DNA of 64,000 bases from Prevotella sp. oral taxon 299 str. F0039 (GTDB lineage Bacteria; Bacteroidota; Bacteroidia; Bacteroidales; Bacteroidaceae). Positions 1-8,681 of this stretch are shown here, piece after piece. Both the position numbers and the translations under genes were made by a program. The notes beneath the pieces were generated by a model. That model was not told where the DNA came from. It searched no databases and was given only the letters and a program-made list of their open reading frames with translations. Positions within the stretch are counted from its first letter, which is position 1; each line of letters begins with the position of its first letter. The stretch is taken from NCBI RefSeq assembly GCF_000163055.2, contig NC_022111.1, positions 744,001 through 808,000 on the forward strand. The letters are read 5' to 3'.

Positions 1-2
1 TA

Positions 3-122
3 TCTGAAGAGATGCTAGGCGAGGCTTTAACAAAAGCTGTAGATAATGAGAATTATGAGTTAGCAGCGGCATTAAATCAAGAAATTGAACGGAGAAAGAA
101 ACTAAAGAACAATAAAGGATAA
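3..122 (+). CDS. C-terminal end of a UVR-motif protein (partial; possibly a bifunctional nuclease family protein)
   Basis: An open frame enters from the left edge and stops at 122. Its last 39 residues contain a UvrB/UvrC (UVR) motif, roughly L-T-K-A-V-D-N-E-N-Y-E-L-A-A-A-L-N-Q-E-I, a short helical interaction hairpin, followed by a basic tail. In Bacteroidales, DUF151 'bifunctional nuclease' proteins carry such a C-terminal motif, so that family is my inference. The catalytic part lies outside the window, and McsA-like or UvrB/C proteins cannot be excluded. The stop is 10 bases before rsmE, so the two are probably co-transcribed. Confidence 0.6.
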   Translation, partial: SEEMLGEALTKAVDNENYELAAALNQEIERRKKLKNNKG

Positions 123-132
123 TATAATAAGA

Positions 133-861
133 ATGAAAGAAGTTCGATATTTTTATGCTCCTTCTGCTTTAGCAACAAACGAATTGCCAAGTGAAGAAGC
201 TATCCATGCATCAAAAGTATTACGCTTGCAATCTGGAGATGAAATGGTGTTAATAGATGGGAAAGGTTCTTTTCATCAAGCAGAGATTGTAAATATAACA
301 AAGAGTAGATGTGAATATCAAATTACTCATTCTCAAGAATTTCCTAAAACTTGGAATAATAATATTCATTTAGCAATTGCTCCTACAAAAAATATTGATA
401 GGATAGAGTGGCTAACAGAAAAGATTACAGAAATAGGTTTCGATGAATTGTCTTTTCTAAATTGTAGATTTTCAGAGCGTAGGGTTGTAAAGAACGAACG
501 ACTAGAGCGTATTATCGTATCTGCAGCCAAGCAAAGTCGAAAGTCGTGGATGCCACAATTAAACGAAATGGTTTCGTTTAAAGAGTTCGTTTCGATACCG
601 CATAAGGGATTAAAGTTTATTGCTCATTGTTATAACCAATTCCCAAAGATCGACTTATGTTCAACTCTTAATAAAGAAGAGATAAAAGAAGATGTTTTAA
701 TTCTTGTTGGTCCTGAAGGAGATTTCTCAGTAGATGAAGTTGAAATGGCTTTGAAAAATGGCTTTCAATCGATTTCTTTAGGGGAAAATAGATTAAGAAC
801 AGAAACGGCAGGACTTGTTGCTGTAACAATTGCACAATTTGCTTTAAGGAAAAATAAATAA
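133..861 (+). CDS. rsmE: 16S rRNA (uracil-1498-N3)-methyltransferase RsmE
   Basis: This is a SPOUT-class methyltransferase that uses SAM to methylate U1498 of 16S rRNA in the assembled 30S subunit. The 242-residue length is normal. The N-terminal part fits a PUA-like RNA-binding domain, and the C-terminal trefoil-knot signature is visible: GPEGDF at about residues 193-198 and LGENRLRTETA at about 216-226. It follows the UVR-motif gene by 10 bases and ends at a strong palindromic terminator (873-905) shared with the convergent next gene. Confidence 0.95.
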   Translation: MKEVRYFYAPSALATNELPSEEAIHASKVLRLQSGDEMVLIDGKGSFHQAEIVNITKSRCEYQITHSQEFPKTWNNNIHLAIAPTKNIDRIEWLTEKITEIGFDELSFLNCRFSERRVVKNERLERIIVSAAKQSRKSWMPQLNEMVSFKEFVSIPHKGLKFIAHCYNQFPKIDLCSTLNKEEIKEDVLILVGPEGDFSVDEVEMALKNGFQSISLGENRLRTETAGLVAVTIAQFALRKNK

Positions 862-872
862 AAGAGAGAAAT

Positions 873-905
873 CAAGAGTTATTAATTAATAACTCTTGTT
901 TTTTT
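873..905 (+). terminator. Intrinsic terminator of rsmE, perfect palindrome
   Basis: A perfect 26-base palindrome at 873-898 (arms CAAGAGTTATTAA and its complement) is followed by a run of seven T on the plus strand. It is a strong Rho-independent terminator for rsmE. The stop codon and last codons of the convergent minus-strand gene (stop at 882-884) lie inside it. Confidence 0.85.
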
Positions 906-1424
906 CTTATGATGGTGTTTCCTATGTTTCTTTTTAGAACTCGACTTCTTTATATTTATATGGTGTCGGTGTTTGGGAGAAGTTTTTATTTTACTTATCT
1001 TATTTAAGTCAAGCTCTCCGGGTATAGTACTTTCTGTTTTTGCGATTGTAATTTCTCCTGTAAATGAATTAATATCTAATTCTTCAACTTTAGAAATGTT
1101 ATTAATATGTTTCTTTATGATTTTTATAGTGATAGTATTTCCATCTTTTGAAACTCTACTATCAATAATTTTATTTCTATTTTCTAGATTAATTTCATCT
1201 TGACTATTATTAAGAACATCATATTTATATAGTCGGTTATTTGATATATAATATAAAGCATGGCGTTTCATGTCTGTATATTTTGCAATAATATGGCTTC
1301 CTTTTGGTAGAGTTGTGCTTAATATTTTTATTCTGTTTGCAATAGGGGTTTGTGCTAATATACTTGAATTAAGAATTAAAAAGAAAGGAAGAATTGAAAT
1401 TCTTATTTGTTTGTTTATTGTCAT
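882..1424 (-). CDS. Small exported protein with a Lys/His-rich tail, function unknown
   Basis: I do not recognise a family for this 180-residue protein. It has a clear signal peptide (residues 1-24, hydrophobic core ISILPFFLILNSS, cleavage likely after ILA). The middle has short beta-like segments such as ALYYISNNRLYKYDV. The last 34 residues (about 147-180) are extremely basic and rich in lysine and histidine, which could bind nucleic acid, metal, LPS or the cell surface. It has its own consensus promoter (1465-1495). The stop codon sits inside the rsmE terminator palindrome. The signal peptide and promoter make it a credible gene. Confidence 0.65.
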   Translation of the reverse strand: MTINKQIRISILPFFLILNSSILAQTPIANRIKILSTTLPKGSHIIAKYTDMKRHALYYISNNRLYKYDVLNNSQDEINLENRNKIIDSRVSKDGNTITIKIIKKHINNISKVEELDINSFTGEITIAKTESTIPGELDLNKISKIKTSPKHRHHINIKKSSSKKKHRKHHHKKKTRVIN

Positions 1425-1464
1425 TATAATATAAGTTAATTGTGATGTTCCACGAATTTGACTT

Positions 1465-1495
1465 CAAAGTTAGCATATCTTCTTCTTCCTTCAAA
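1465..1495 (-). promoter_or_regulatory. Bacteroidetes-type promoter of the small exported protein
   Basis: On the minus strand a TAACTTTG -7 box (1472 to 1465) is preceded by TTTG (1495 to 1492) with 19 bases between. This matches the Bacteroidetes primary sigma consensus. It lies about 40 bases upstream of the start codon at 1424. Confidence 0.75.
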
Positions 1496-1764
1496 ACTAT
1501 TCAACTTTTATTTGTATAATAAGACCATTGTAAACTTATAACTTTTACTTTATAAAAACACTATAATTACTTGATAATACGATAGATATTTGGAGGCAAA
1601 AATAGTCATTTTGTTTTTGAAAGAAAAGTGTATGATATAGTATGGTACATCATATTGAGTAATTATACATTCTTAAATATGCTCTTTGCAATCTTTTTGA
1701 ATTATTCTGTCAAATGATTTTAGGTAAAAATGTAAAATAGACTTTGCATTTTGGTGTAAAATGT

Positions 1765-1795
1765 TTTGTTTATTGCTCTTTTTATTTTATCTTTG
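1765..1795 (+). promoter_or_regulatory. Bacteroidetes-type promoter of ppdK
   Basis: TTTG at 1765-1768 and TATCTTTG at 1788-1795 are separated by 19 bases, a full match to the -33/-7 consensus. The leader to the ppdK start is about 35-40 bases, with an A-rich ribosome binding region. Confidence 0.8.
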
Positions 1796-1836
1796 CAGTA
1801 ATAAGAAACATTAAATAATAATTAAAAAATAAATCT

Positions 1837-4560
1837 ATGAACGAAAAGAGAGTTTATACTTTTGGCAATGGCAAGGCCGAAGGAAAAGCCGATATGAAAA
1901 ATCTATTGGGTGGAAAAGGTGCCAATCTTGCTGAAATGAACCTAATAGGAGTGCCTGTTCCTCCTGGATTTACAATTACAACTGATGTATGTAATGAATA
2001 CTTTGTAAAGGGCAAAGACACTGTTGTTGCTTTGTTGAAAAATGAAGTAGAAAACTCTGTTAAGCATATTGAGGATTTGATGAACTCTAAGTTTGGAGAT
2101 GTAGAGAATCCTCTCTTATTGAGTGTACGAAGCGGAGCAAGAGCTTCTATGCCTGGTATGATGGACACAATTCTTAATCTAGGATTGAATGATGAGGTGG
2201 TAGAAGGTCTAGCAAGAAAGACAGGTAATAAACGTTTTGCTTATGATAGTTATCGTCGTTTTGTGCAAATGTATGGCGATGTTGTGTTAGGAATGAAGCC
2301 TGTAAACAAAGAAGACATCGATCCATTTGAAAAAATTATTATGGATGTCAAAGCACAACGTGGCATCAAGTTAGATAACGACATGACTGTTGAAGAACTT
2401 CAGCAACTTGTTGTTTTATTTAAAGCGGCTATTAAGGAACAAACTGGACTAGATTTCCCTACCAATCCAATGGAACAATTATGGGGAGCTGTTTGTGCAG
2501 TGTTCGATAGTTGGATGAACGAACGTGCTATTTTATATCGTAAGATGGAAGGAATTCCTGCAGAATGGGGTACTGCTGTTAACGTAATGGCAATGGTATT
2601 CGGTAATATGGGTGATTCTTCTGCAACTGGTGTATGCTTCTCTCGTGATGCATCTACTGGTGAGAATCTTTTCAACGGAGAATATTTGTTAAATGCACAA
2701 GGTGAAGACGTCGTTGCAGGTATTCGTACTCCACTACAAATTACCAAAGAAGGTTCTATTCGTTGGGCAGAACTTCAAGGTATAGACGAAAGCATTCGTG
2801 CTACAGAATACCCTTCTCTTGAAGAAAGAATGCCTGAGATTTATAAAGAACTTGATGCGCTTCAAGATCGTCTAGAAAAGCACTATCACGATATGCAAGA
2901 TATGGAATTTACTGTTCAAGAAGGTAAATTATGGTTTTTGCAAACTCGTAATGGTAAGAGAACGGGTACTGCAATGGTTAAGATTGCAATGGACTTATTG
3001 GCTGAAGGTGAAATTGATGAGAAAACAGCATTAAATCGTTGCGAGCCAAATAAATTAGATGAGCTACTTCACCCTGTATTTGATAAGATGGCAGAATCAA
3101 GTGCTAAGGTTCTAACAAGAGGTCTTCCTGCTTCTCCAGGTGCTGCTTGTGGTCAAATCGTATTTTTTGCTGATGATGCTGCAAGATGGAAAGAAGAAGG
3201 TAAGGACGTTATTATGGTTCGTATAGAAACTTCTCCAGAAGATTTAGTTGGAATGTCTGCATCAGAAGGTATTTTAACTGCAAGAGGTGGTATGACCAGC
3301 CATGCTGCAGTAGTTGCTCGTGGTATGGGTAAATGCTGTGTCTCTGGAGCTGGTGCAATCAATATCAATTACAAAGCAAGAACTGTAGAAATCGATGGAA
3401 CAGTATTGAAAGAAGGTGACTATATGTCATTGAATGGAAGTACAGGTGAAGTTTATTTAGGTAAGATAGAAACTAAACCAGCTGAAGTAACTGGTGACTT
3501 TGCAAAACTTATGGAATTGTGTAGCAAATATACACGATTGGTAGTACGCACTAATGCTGATACTCCTCATGATGCACAAGTAGCTCGTGGCTTCGGGGCA
3601 GTAGGTATTGGACTTTGCAGAACTGAGCATATGTTCTTCGAAAATGAGAAAATCAAAGCTATGAGAGAAATGATTTTGGCTCGTACTAAAGAAGGACGTG
3701 AAAAGGCTTTAGAGAAACTTCTACCTTACCAAAAACAAGATTTCTATGGAATTCTAAAAGCAATGGACGGATATCCAGTAAATATTCGTCTACTAGATCC
3801 ACCTTTGCACGAGTTTGTTCCTCATGATCTTGAAGGTCAGAGAATTATGGCAGAAGAGATGGGAGTGAGCGTTGAAGAAATCCAACAACGTGTAAACTCA
3901 TTGAGCGAACATAACCCAATGCTTGGACATCGTGGTTGTCGTTTAGGTAATACTTATCCTGAAATCACAGCAATGCAAACAAGAGCTATTCTTGGAGCTG
4001 CTATTCAACTTAAGAAAGAAGGCTTTGATCCTCGTCCAGAGATTATGGTTCCACTTATTGGTATCGTAAACGAGTTTGATAACCAAGAAGCAGTTATTAG
4101 AGAAACAGCAGAAAAGCTATTTGCAGAAGAAGGTGTAGAACTTTCTTTCCACGTTGGTACTATGATCGAAATTCCACGTGCTGCACTTACAGCTGACTAT
4201 ATCGCTAAGAAAGCGGAGTACTTTAGCTTTGGTACAAACGACCTTACTCAAATGACCTATGGATATAGTAGAGATGACATCGCTAGCTTCTTACCCACTT
4301 ATTTAGAAAATAAAATTCTTAAGGTTGACCCATTCCAAGTACTTGATCAAGAAGGTGTTGGTCAGCTAATTGATATGGCTGTTAAGAAAGGACGTGCAAC
4401 AAAACCAGAACTAGTATGTGGTATTTGTGGTGAGCATGGTGGTGAGCCTGCATCAGTTAAGTTCTGTGATAAGGTTGGTTTGAACTACGTGAGTTGTTCT
4501 CCATTCCGTGTGCCTATAGCTAGACTGGCAGCGGCACAAGGTGCTTTAGAACAAAAGTAA
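1837..4560 (+). CDS. ppdK: Pyruvate, phosphate dikinase
   Basis: This cytoplasmic enzyme interconverts pyruvate + ATP + Pi and PEP + AMP + PPi, and commonly works in PPi-linked glycolysis or gluconeogenesis of anaerobes. The 907-residue length is typical. It has an N-terminal ATP-grasp region (GGKGANLAEM near residue 26, LLSVRSGARASMPGMMDT near 90), the swivelling phosphohistidine domain with catalytic His489 in GGMTSHAAVVARG, and a C-terminal PEP/pyruvate barrel with the catalytic Cys at about 864 in GICGEHGGEP. It is transcribed alone, from its own promoter to a hairpin at 4585-4621. Confidence 0.97.
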   Translation: MNEKRVYTFGNGKAEGKADMKNLLGGKGANLAEMNLIGVPVPPGFTITTDVCNEYFVKGKDTVVALLKNEVENSVKHIEDLMNSKFGDVENPLLLSVRSGARASMPGMMDTILNLGLNDEVVEGLARKTGNKRFAYDSYRRFVQMYGDVVLGMKPVNKEDIDPFEKIIMDVKAQRGIKLDNDMTVEELQQLVVLFKAAIKEQTGLDFPTNPMEQLWGAVCAVFDSWMNERAILYRKMEGIPAEWGTAVNVMAMVFGNMGDSSATGVCFSRDASTGENLFNGEYLLNAQGEDVVAGIRTPLQITKEGSIRWAELQGIDESIRATEYPSLEERMPEIYKELDALQDRLEKHYHDMQDMEFTVQEGKLWFLQTRNGKRTGTAMVKIAMDLLAEGEIDEKTALNRCEPNKLDELLHPVFDKMAESSAKVLTRGLPASPGAACGQIVFFADDAARWKEEGKDVIMVRIETSPEDLVGMSASEGILTARGGMTSHAAVVARGMGKCCVSGAGAININYKARTVEIDGTVLKEGDYMSLNGSTGEVYLGKIETKPAEVTGDFAKLMELCSKYTRLVVRTNADTPHDAQVARGFGAVGIGLCRTEHMFFENEKIKAMREMILARTKEGREKALEKLLPYQKQDFYGILKAMDGYPVNIRLLDPPLHEFVPHDLEGQRIMAEEMGVSVEEIQQRVNSLSEHNPMLGHRGCRLGNTYPEITAMQTRAILGAAIQLKKEGFDPRPEIMVPLIGIVNEFDNQEAVIRETAEKLFAEEGVELSFHVGTMIEIPRAALTADYIAKKAEYFSFGTNDLTQMTYGYSRDDIASFLPTYLENKILKVDPFQVLDQEGVGQLIDMAVKKGRATKPELVCGICGEHGGEPASVKFCDKVGLNYVSCSPFRVPIARLAAAQGALEQK

Positions 4561-4584
4561 TAAACTCTTAAATATCAATCAATT

Positions 4585-4621
4585 AGGCGGAGTATCAAGT
4601 GCTTGAAAGGATATTCCGCCT
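4585..4621 (+). terminator. Hairpin after ppdK, probable terminator
   Basis: AGGCGGAGTATC at 4585-4596 pairs with GATATTCCGCCT at 4610-4621, with one wobble. It starts 24 bases after the ppdK stop. The following tract is only moderately T-rich (TATTTCATATCTT). Between this hairpin and the next (4622-4783) I see no gene. Confidence 0.6.
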
Positions 4622-4783
4622 ATTTCATATCTTAAAGAAATGTTCATTTTTCACGCTTTATGTGCTCTTTTGAACATCAAAACTTACCAAAACTTAGAAT
4701 GAGCGCAAATGTTTACACTTTGTTTTCCATTTTGTAATACGCTGTTTACAGACTCAGTAGGAAAAAGGTTATTTGTACAAAAT

Positions 4784-4827
4784 AAGCCAAAATTCTATAG
4801 TTCAAAGCTCTATAGAGATTTTGGCTT
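4784..4827 (-). terminator. Hairpin downstream of guaA, probable terminator
   Basis: AAGCCAAAATTCTATAG pairs with CTATAGAGATTTTGGCTT apart from a one-base bulge. On the minus strand it lies 38 bases beyond the guaA stop and is followed by TATTTTGT. Confidence 0.6.
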
Positions 4828-4864
4828 AAATATCTTTATTAAAAAATAAACAAAAAACTATCTA

Positions 4865-6409
4865 TTACTCCCATTCAATCGTTGCTGGTGGTTTTGATGA
4901 GATATCGTAGCAAACACGATTTACACCCTTTACTTTATTAATGATTTCGTTTGACACTTTTGCCAAGAACTCATAAGGAAGATGTGCCCAATCTGCTGTC
5001 ATCGCATCGGTACTTGTAACTGCTCGTAGTGCAACAGGATGCTCGTAAGTACGTTCATCGCCCATGACACCAACACTTCTTACTGTCGTTAAAAGTACAG
5101 TTCCAGCTTGCCAAACCTTGTTATATAATACTTCGCCATCTTCGCAAACCCATTTCTTCATTGTTTCAATGTAGATATCGTCTGCATCTTGAAGTATTTT
5201 TACACGCTCAGGAGTGATATCTCCTAAGATACGTACAGCCAAACCTGGACCTGGGAAAGGATGTCTCTCAATAAGACTTGCAGGTATTCCGAGTTCATAT
5301 CCAACACGTCTTACTTCGTCTTTAAATAACCATTGAAGTGGTTCGCATAGTTGAAGGTGCATTTCTTTTGGTAAACCTCCAACATTGTGGTGGCTCTTTA
5401 TGGTCATACCTGTAATGCTTAAGCTTTCAATTCTGTCAGGATAAATAGTTCCTTGAGCCAACCATTTAGCGTCAGTAATTTTCTTGGCTTCAGCGTTGAA
5501 CACCTCAACAAAGTCACGACCAATAATCTTTCTCTTTTGTTCTGGATCGGTAATGCCTTCTAAGTCCTTAAAGAATTTCTCGCTAGCGTCTACTCCAATA
5601 ACGTTCAAGCCAAGTCCGCTGTAAGCTTCCATAACGTTATTGAATTCGTTCTTTCTTAGCATTCCATGGTCAACAAAAATGCAAGTAAGCTGGTTACCTA
5701 TAGCTTTTTTGAGCAACATTGCACATACTGTAGAGTCAACACCACCCGACAAACCAAGGATAACACGGTCGCTTCCAACTTGTTTTTTTAGTTCTTCTAC
5801 TGTGGTTTCAACGTATGAGGCCGCACTCCACTCTTGTTTGCTTCCGCAAATGTCTACAACAAAATTTTTAAGAAGAGTTTTTCCTTGTAGAGAGTGGAAT
5901 ACTTCAGGGTGGAATTGCACTGCCCAAAGAGGTTTTTCGCTACTTGCATAAGCTGCATTTTCAACATCTTCAGTAGACGCAATTACTTTACAGTCTTCAG
6001 GAATCTTTGTAATAGTGTCGCCATGGCTCATCCAAACTTGTGAATTCTGCTCAAAACCAATAAATAAAGGATTTGAGTTGTCTACAGATTTAAGGTGAGC
6101 ACGACCATATTCACGTGATTCTGTGCGCTCTACTTTACCTCCTGTTGAGTGTGATATGTATTGAGCACCATAACAAATGCCAAGTACTGGATACTTACCA
6201 ACGAATTCGTTTAGATCGCATTGGAATGCTTCAGTATCGTGAACTGAATAAGGAGAACCACTAAGAATAACACCAATTACATCTGGGTCGTTCTTAGGAA
6301 ACTTATTATAAGGTAGTATTTCACAGAAAGTATCAAGCTCACGAACACGTCGTCCGATAAGTTGTGTCGTCTGTGAACCAAAGTCCAAAATAATAATTTT
6401 TTGTTGCAT
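4865..6409 (-). CDS. guaA: GMP synthase (glutamine-hydrolysing)
   Basis: It converts XMP to GMP with ATP and glutamine in the cytoplasm. The 514-residue protein has an N-terminal class I glutamine amidotransferase (Cys79 in LGICYGAQ, His167 and Glu169 in QFHPEV), the ATP pyrophosphatase domain with PP-loop SGGVDS (221-226), and a C-terminal dimerisation domain ending with the conserved [11 protein letters not shown]. It lies 27 bases after a nucleotidyltransferase gene on the same strand, probably in one transcript. Confidence 0.97.
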   Translation of the reverse strand: MQQKIIILDFGSQTTQLIGRRVRELDTFCEILPYNKFPKNDPDVIGVILSGSPYSVHDTEAFQCDLNEFVGKYPVLGICYGAQYISHSTGGKVERTESREYGRAHLKSVDNSNPLFIGFEQNSQVWMSHGDTITKIPEDCKVIASTEDVENAAYASSEKPLWAVQFHPEVFHSLQGKTLLKNFVVDICGSKQEWSAASYVETTVEELKKQVGSDRVILGLSGGVDSTVCAMLLKKAIGNQLTCIFVDHGMLRKNEFNNVMEAYSGLGLNVIGVDASEKFFKDLEGITDPEQKRKIIGRDFVEVFNAEAKKITDAKWLAQGTIYPDRIESLSITGMTIKSHHNVGGLPKEMHLQLCEPLQWLFKDEVRRVGYELGIPASLIERHPFPGPGLAVRILGDITPERVKILQDADDIYIETMKKWVCEDGEVLYNKVWQAGTVLLTTVRSVGVMGDERTYEHPVALRAVTSTDAMTADWAHLPYEFLAKVSNEIINKVKGVNRVCYDISSKPPATIEWE

Positions 6410-6436
6410 GTATCTTTGTTTTAATGTGATAATTCT

Positions 6437-7186
6437 TTATAATTTGTAATCTAACGTACTAATAAATTGCTCCGCTTGATCTAATGTTTCAAACTTACCG
6501 ACATCGATTAATTGTAAATTGTCTTGTACATACCCTTTAATCTTTACTTTGTTGCAAACTTTAAGATAGAAATCAATTATTCCAAACTCATCAGGGAATG
6601 AGTTCATTAAAGGAAATAGGGTAGGAGAGAAGACATGAATGCCAGAGAATGCCAATTGGGTACACTTATTAATATTGAGCAATGGATAAGGAGTTTTTAC
6701 CTCATTTGTCTCAGTATTTATCCAACCACACAAGAGCATGTCTTCATTAAATAGTAAGTATCGCTTTGTTTTTCGCTTACTTACTAAAAGAATTGCTTCT
6801 GCATCGAGAGTTGAAGGAAGATGATATAAGTGTTTGAGGTTTACGTTGCTAACGATATCTACATTGTGAATAAGAATAGGTTCTTCTTTATTAAACAAAG
6901 TAGCAGCAGCTTTTAATCCTCCACCAGTATTTAAAAGATGTTTGCTTTCGTCGCTTACCTTTATATTAAGGCCGAAATTTTGTTTATCAACTAAATAATT
7001 CTTGATTTGTGAAGCAAAGTGATGTACATTGATAACGATGTCGTTAAAGCTTGCAGTTTGTAAGGTCTTGATCGTTCTTTCCAACAGAGTTTGCCCACCA
7101 ATGTTTACTAATGCTTTGGGTATATCATTGGTAATAGGTTTTAAACGGGTTCCTAGTCCTGCTGCAAAAATCATTGCTTGCATCAT
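6437..7186 (-). CDS. Sugar-phosphate nucleotidyltransferase (MurU/RmlA-like)
   Basis: This is a nucleotide-sugar pyrophosphorylase of the NTP_transferase family, 249 residues. The signature FAAGLGTRLKPITNDIPKAL is at about residues 7-26, with the metal-site aspartate in HNVDIV. The short single-domain length and sequence resemble N-acetylmuramate-1-phosphate uridylyltransferases (MurU, cell-wall recycling), which often sit beside a sugar kinase (AmgK). No such kinase is adjacent here, so the substrate is open. Residue 2 is also methionine and could be the start. Confidence 0.8.
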   Translation of the reverse strand: MMQAMIFAAGLGTRLKPITNDIPKALVNIGGQTLLERTIKTLQTASFNDIVINVHHFASQIKNYLVDKQNFGLNIKVSDESKHLLNTGGGLKAAATLFNKEEPILIHNVDIVSNVNLKHLYHLPSTLDAEAILLVSKRKTKRYLLFNEDMLLCGWINTETNEVKTPYPLLNINKCTQLAFSGIHVFSPTLFPLMNSFPDEFGIIDFYLKVCNKVKIKGYVQDNLQLIDVGKFETLDQAEQFISTLDYKL

Positions 7187-7241
7187 ATCAATTAAGAATT
7201 ATATTTTAATGAACAGATATTTATGTATTAACTAAATGTGC

Positions 7242-8552
7242 TTAGAACGAGTAAGCAAATCCAATTGAAGCGTATTCTTTGAATTCCCAATAGCCATGTT
7301 TGCTGTCTCTGCCTCGAGCATCGTCAAAACGAGGATATAAGAAAATATTAGTTGAAATGAATTTGTTAAATTGAAAAGATAGAGTATTTTCCCATTCAAT
7401 CTCAGCACGTTTATAGGTTGTGTAGCCATATAAACGAGTTCTCCATTTGATCATATCACTTAAAACCCAAGTAAGGTCTGCAGTGAATTCACTACCGAGA
7501 TCGTGTAGGGTTCTGTGGAAAGGCTTTAAACCATATCTTGCTGCTAACTCTGGGCGTTGAATATATTTAAAATTATAGGCAACGGGAGCCATATGGATTG
7601 TTCCTTTAAGTCTTTCTTTGAAGCATAATAGGTTGTAATCCATACCGACAGATAAATTTGCATTTAAAGGGGCGATAAAGGAAGAATAAATTTTAGAGTC
7701 ATTATTTTTAAATCCTTTCATGAACTGAGTACTTGCAATGAGCTGTAAGGTATAATACCATTTCTGAGATGCTTGTAAACCGAATTTACTTGTGTAACGA
7801 ATAAGGTCTTCCGAGGTTTTAAACCGATGGATAGAATCTCCCTTAGAGGTTTGAAAACCAAGTTTAAGTTCTAGTTTGTTATCCCATTTTATCTTTTGCT
7901 TGTTATTGTAGATCGCTTGAATAATTGCACTTGCAACCATAGAATAGTTGCTTTCTCCACCTTTATACCAGTTGTCAGACACATAATTTTGTAGAAATTG
8001 TAAGTAATAATCTCCATAGAAATTCCAGAAATTTGGTTTTCTTACAGCGATATCAATTATTGTCGGACCATCTTCCTGTGGAGTTATGTCTGCTTTATCA
8101 GTAACTGCTGGTAAGGTCTTTAATTTATTAATATTATTAGGAGATAATATATTTGCAACCAAAATATCTTTGTCTACAAAGCGAACAAGGGATGGTCTAT
8201 TCAAATACACATTCATAAGTGATTTGTTAATTGAGTTGCTTAATAGATCATCCATATTATAATAGTTATCAAGACAAAATGACTTGTGGATAATTTCTCT
8301 ATAATAAGTAGTAGGAATAAAAAGAAGAGCAAAAGTACTTTGAGTGTTATAAGTCTTACTTTCTTTTCCTGTTTTTTCGTAGGTAGAATCCTGTTTACTT
8401 CTAAATTGAGTCAAAGAATCTACATAGTTTGTTACGAATTTATTATATGTATCGTATAATTTGTTTGCTGCTTTCCTATTGATACTTTGCGCATTTATAG
8501 GTATTATACCGCTAAAAATCAGTAAAATAGCAATTTTTGTTATTGAATTCAT
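7242..8552 (-). CDS. DUF3078 family exported protein, probable outer-membrane beta-barrel
   Basis: The start at 8552 is chosen because it gives a clean signal peptide (MNSITKIAILLIFSGIIPINA). An upstream in-frame ATG at 8579 would add nine polar residues and overlap a -7-like box. The mature part (total 436 residues) has many alternating aromatic/polar strands (YYLQFLQNYVSDNWYKGGES, AEIEWENTLSFQFNKF) and ends in an aromatic residue (GFAYSF), as outer-membrane barrels do. The family is common in Bacteroidetes and its function is unknown to me. It is 55 bases upstream of the nucleotidyltransferase. Confidence 0.8.
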   Translation of the reverse strand: MNSITKIAILLIFSGIIPINAQSINRKAANKLYDTYNKFVTNYVDSLTQFRSKQDSTYEKTGKESKTYNTQSTFALLFIPTTYYREIIHKSFCLDNYYNMDDLLSNSINKSLMNVYLNRPSLVRFVDKDILVANILSPNNINKLKTLPAVTDKADITPQEDGPTIIDIAVRKPNFWNFYGDYYLQFLQNYVSDNWYKGGESNYSMVASAIIQAIYNNKQKIKWDNKLELKLGFQTSKGDSIHRFKTSEDLIRYTSKFGLQASQKWYYTLQLIASTQFMKGFKNNDSKIYSSFIAPLNANLSVGMDYNLLCFKERLKGTIHMAPVAYNFKYIQRPELAARYGLKPFHRTLHDLGSEFTADLTWVLSDMIKWRTRLYGYTTYKRAEIEWENTLSFQFNKFISTNIFLYPRFDDARGRDSKHGYWEFKEYASIGFAYSF

Positions 8553-8576
8553 ATAAAAACATTTACTTTGATGGTG

Positions 8577-8584
8577 CAAAGGTA
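8577..8584 (-). promoter_or_regulatory. Putative -7 box for the DUF3078 gene
   Basis: TACCTTTG on the minus strand (8584 to 8577) lies 25 bases upstream of the chosen start. No good TTTG is found at the expected distance, so the promoter is tentative. It lies back to back with the pyrG promoter. Confidence 0.4.
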
Positions 8585-8604
8585 ATAATAAAAATATAAA
8601 CTTG

Positions 8605-8636
8605 TTTGTACAATTCGCATTTTTATGCTAACTTTG
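8605..8636 (+). promoter_or_regulatory. Bacteroidetes-type promoter of pyrG
   Basis: TTTG at 8605-8608 and TAACTTTG at 8629-8636 with a 20-base spacer match the consensus fully. The leader to the GTG start at 8682 is about 40 bases. Confidence 0.8.
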
Positions 8637-8681
8637 CACTCCGTATTTATTATAATTATTCATTAAATTAAAGATAAAAAC

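Larger units (their letters stand above)
1425..1836. other. Divergent intergenic region before ppdK
   Basis: These 412 bases separate the small exported protein from ppdK and hold one promoter for each. The rest is very AT-rich. It has several AAAATG- and CATTTT-like words around 1690-1770 that may be decayed copies of the 22-bp repeats seen elsewhere, but the period is not clear. No ORF or RNA gene was recognised. Confidence 0.5.

Noticed and set aside
2400..2747. Minus-strand open frame of 115 residues inside ppdK
   Set aside because: Antisense shadow of a highly conserved enzyme; no signal, motif or promoter.
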